64,000 nucleotides of DNA from Seleniivibrio woodruffii (GTDB lineage Bacteria; Chrysiogenota; Deferribacteres; Deferribacterales; Geovibrionaceae): NCBI RefSeq assembly GCF_029267515.1, contig NZ_JAJUIS010000002.1:1-64000 (forward strand), given 5' to 3'. Of the stretch, positions 62,056 to 64,000 are shown piece by piece; the stretch's first letter is position 1, and every line of letters starts with the position of its first letter. Below the pieces are notes generated by a model, which was not told the DNA's origin, did not search any database, and worked only from the letters and a program-made list of their open reading frames with translations. The translations under genes were made by a program, and so were the position numbers.

Positions 62056-63678
62056 ATGGCTAAATTCAAAGTTCTTGTTACCGACCACATCTCACCGGAC
62101 GGTATAGACATTTTGAGAGCGGAAGGCGACATACAAGTCGATATCATGGCGGGTATCAAGAATGCCGAGCTGAAAAAGATAATAGGCGAGTATGACGCGA
62201 TAATCACAAGAAGCGGCACGACAGTTGACGCAGATCTTATTGAAAATCCGGGGAAACTGAAGATTATCGGACGTGCAGGCGTAGGTCTTGACAACGTTGA
62301 TATCGAAGCGGCAAGCATGAAAGGCATTATCGTTATGAACGCCCCCACTGGCAACACACTGGCTGCCTGCGAACTGACCATGGGGATGATGCTTTCCGTG
62401 GTTCGTAAGATACCCACCGCAAACCAGGTTACAAAAGCCGGCGAGTGGGACAGAAAAAGATTTATGGGTATGCAGCTTTACAAAAAGACTCTCGCAGTTG
62501 TCGGTCTCGGACGTATCGGCGGCAACGTCGCCAAAAGATGCAAGGCTTTCGAAATGAAGGTCGTTGCGTTCGACCCGTATATCAAACAATCAAAAGCGGA
62601 CGCTCTCGGCGTCGAGCTTTGCGAAACCCTTGAACAGGCTATATCTCAGGCGGATGTTATCACTTTCCACACCCCTCTGACAGAGGAAACAAGAAACCTC
62701 ATCACGGCAAAAGAGATTTCAAAGATGAAGGACGGTGTCGTTATCATTAACTGCGCGCGCGGCGGTATAGTTAACGAGCTTGACCTTGTTGCTGCCTGCA
62801 AATCAGGAAAGGTGCTGGCTGCGGGACTCGACGTTTTCGTAAGCGAACCCCCCGTTAACCACCCCTTCTTCGAAGTTGATAACATATATGTTACTCCTCA
62901 CATCGGCGCGAACACTCAGGAAGGTCAGTACGGCGTTGCCGTTATTATCGCAGAGCAGGTTAAAAACGCTCTCCACGGACGCTCATACCGCAACGCGGTA
63001 AACATTCCTTTCATGAAGTCACAGCTCCCCGAAGAGATGCAGAAATATTTCGAACTCATGGAGAGCATGGGACACCTTGCGGCGCAGGTCGTTAAGGGCA
63101 GACCGGAATCAATTGAGTTCACAATGGTCGGACCCAAGTTTGAAGAGGATTTCGGCGAAAGAACGTTCGATACACCCTTTAACTTCCAGCCTTTCACCAT
63201 TGCAGGTCTGAAAGGTTTTATGGAGGTGGCAGTTAAAGAGAACGTATCCTTCATCAACGCTCCCTACGTTGCAAAAGAGCGCAGCATAGACATACTTGAG
63301 ACCAGAACCAACTCATATGGTAAATTCAACGATCTCGTTGTCATAAAAGTTAAAACCGACAAAGAGGAAAAGACGCTCGGCGGTACGGTTTTCAATGATG
63401 GCATCGGACGTATCCTTACATACGACAACTACTATCTCGACCTTATCGGCGAGGGAACTTATCTGTATTTCAAAAATATGGACAGACCAGGCATGATAGG
63501 CAAACTGGGAACCATCCTCGGCAACAACAACATCAACATTGCCGATTTTGAACTCTCCAGAGAAGCCGAAGGAACAGCCGTTGGCTTCGTCCGTGTTGAT
63601 AACAAGATACCCTCCGAGGTTGTTAAGGAGATTCTCGCCCTCGACGGCATGATGGAAGTTAAAGCCGTCACACTTTAA
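62056..63678 (+). CDS. serA: D-3-phosphoglycerate dehydrogenase, long form
   Basis: A 540-residue long-type SerA. It oxidises 3-phosphoglycerate to 3-phosphohydroxypyruvate, the first step to serine. The NAD-binding motif is VVGLGRIGGNVAKR, the catalytic Arg/Glu/His lie in INCARGGIVNE, LAAGLDVF and TPHIGANTQEGQ. The C-terminal allosteric-substrate-binding and ACT domains (MDRPGMIGKLGTILGNNNINIADFELSR) suggest serine feedback. The second of two adjacent ATGs is preferred for ribosome-site spacing. Confidence 0.96.
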   Translation: MAKFKVLVTDHISPDGIDILRAEGDIQVDIMAGIKNAELKKIIGEYDAIITRSGTTVDADLIENPGKLKIIGRAGVGLDNVDIEAASMKGIIVMNAPTGNTLAACELTMGMMLSVVRKIPTANQVTKAGEWDRKRFMGMQLYKKTLAVVGLGRIGGNVAKRCKAFEMKVVAFDPYIKQSKADALGVELCETLEQAISQADVITFHTPLTEETRNLITAKEISKMKDGVVIINCARGGIVNELDLVAACKSGKVLAAGLDVFVSEPPVNHPFFEVDNIYVTPHIGANTQEGQYGVAVIIAEQVKNALHGRSYRNAVNIPFMKSQLPEEMQKYFELMESMGHLAAQVVKGRPESIEFTMVGPKFEEDFGERTFDTPFNFQPFTIAGLKGFMEVAVKENVSFINAPYVAKERSIDILETRTNSYGKFNDLVVIKVKTDKEEKTLGGTVFNDGIGRILTYDNYYLDLIGEGTYLYFKNMDRPGMIGKLGTILGNNNINIADFELSREAEGTAVGFVRVDNKIPSEVVKEILALDGMMEVKAVTL

Positions 63679-64000
63679 TGATAACACTGAATATCAATAC
63701 ATCTGCCCGCTGTCAGCTTGTGGACATCACCCGTGATGTGGAAAACAGGCTGACAGCCCAAGGGCTGCAGGACGGCATTGTCGTCATCTATACTCCGCAC
63801 ACCACATCGGCAATCACTATCAATGAAAACGCAGACCCCGACGTTCAGACTGATATGAACGCATTTCTTTCAAAACTCATTCCGGTATCAAGGGATTTCA
63901 GACACGTTGAAGGGAACTCCGACAGCCACATCAAGGCATCGCTTGTGGGCGCGTCGGAAACTGTGATAGTTGAAAACGGCAGGCTCGTTCTCGGCACATG
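63678..64000 (+). CDS. YjbQ/UPF0047 family protein, cut by the window end
   Basis: The frame starts at ATG 63678, overlapping the serA stop by one base, and runs off the window after 107 codons. Visible motifs VIYTPHTTSAITINENADPDV and FRHVEGNSDSHIKASLVGAS are the family's His/Glu-rich conserved parts; full-length members have about 135 residues. Some members have weak thiamine-phosphate-synthase activity; the true role is uncertain. Confidence 0.92.
   Translation, partial: MITLNINTSARCQLVDITRDVENRLTAQGLQDGIVVIYTPHTTSAITINENADPDVQTDMNAFLSKLIPVSRDFRHVEGNSDSHIKASLVGASETVIVENGRLVLGT

Overview
This window looks like an ordinary chromosomal segment of an anaerobic, Gram-negative, diderm bacterium. 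The gene set points to the Deferribacterota (Geovibrio/Denitrovibrio/Seleniivibrio-like), but no taxonomic marker was searched, so this is inference. Supporting signs are a homodimer-type pyruvate:ferredoxin oxidoreductase, an archaeal-style split glutamate synthase, LptE and Mla-type outer-membrane genes, a UbiX/UbiA quinone pair beside hemE/hemH, type IV prepilins, HD-GYP signalling and a thermophile-type tRNA thiolation cassette. I found no rRNA, tRNA, CRISPR array, insertion sequence or intact prophage. Genes are densely packed, with many 1-40 bp overlaps, and no stretch over 300 bp lacks a gene.

Layout. 1-6.6 kb: PhoH-like PIN/ATPase, a STAS-like orphan, ABC-F ATPase, phasin-like protein, UbiB kinase-like protein and an MBL-fold hydrolase. 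6.7-8.6 kb: glnB-glnA on the minus strand behind a near-perfect sigma-54 promoter. 8.6-11.6 kb: a divergent Mla/MCE lipid-transport operon whose ATPase position is occupied by a truncated ABC protein without nucleotide-binding motifs. 11.7-16.2 kb: pyruvate:ferredoxin oxidoreductase, then a GH24 lysozyme with a 59-residue partner. 16.3-21.4 kb: glutamate synthase split into an amidotransferase, an FMN subunit and a GXGXG-GltD-ferredoxin fusion. Together with glnBA this makes nitrogen assimilation a main theme. 21.7-24.5 kb: a cyclic-nucleotide-binding protein and TtuB-TtuA-TrmI (tRNA T-loop 2-thiouridine and m1A58). 24.4-28.2 kb: divergent prepilins, one carrying an L-type-lectin-like domain, and a flagellin-like mini-protein. 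28.3-36.5 kb: EF-G paralogue, membrane protein, HU/IHF, MerR regulator, RNA methyltransferase and a helicase-exonuclease resembling a fused MrfA-MrfB. 36.4-41.4 kb: a phosphate locus (Na/Pi transporter, PhoR, PhoB, PhoU) with Pho-box-like 11-bp direct repeats at two promoters. 41.4-47.6 kb: TrmJ, lytic transglycosylase, SfsA, and leuS-lptE-holA. 47.7-54.8 kb: HD-GYP, receiver protein, BirA, CoaX, RodZ-like protein, then a Usg-like protein, a NifS/IscS homologue lacking the PLP lysine, IscU and Nfu. 55-64 kb: a CBS protein, an acetyl-CoA-synthetase-like protein lacking its catalytic lysine, a lipoprotein, a hypothetical protein, UbiX, UbiA, HemH, HemE, SerA and a YjbQ gene cut by the window end.

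The most notable signals are proteins that keep the fold and genomic context of well-known enzymes but have lost catalytic residues: the NifS/IscS-like protein (PLP Lys and neighbouring His replaced by Asn and Gln), the Acs-like protein (A10 Lys to Val, altered P-loop), and the Mla-operon ABC remnant. All three readings come straight from the translated sequence. The functional interpretations are inference.
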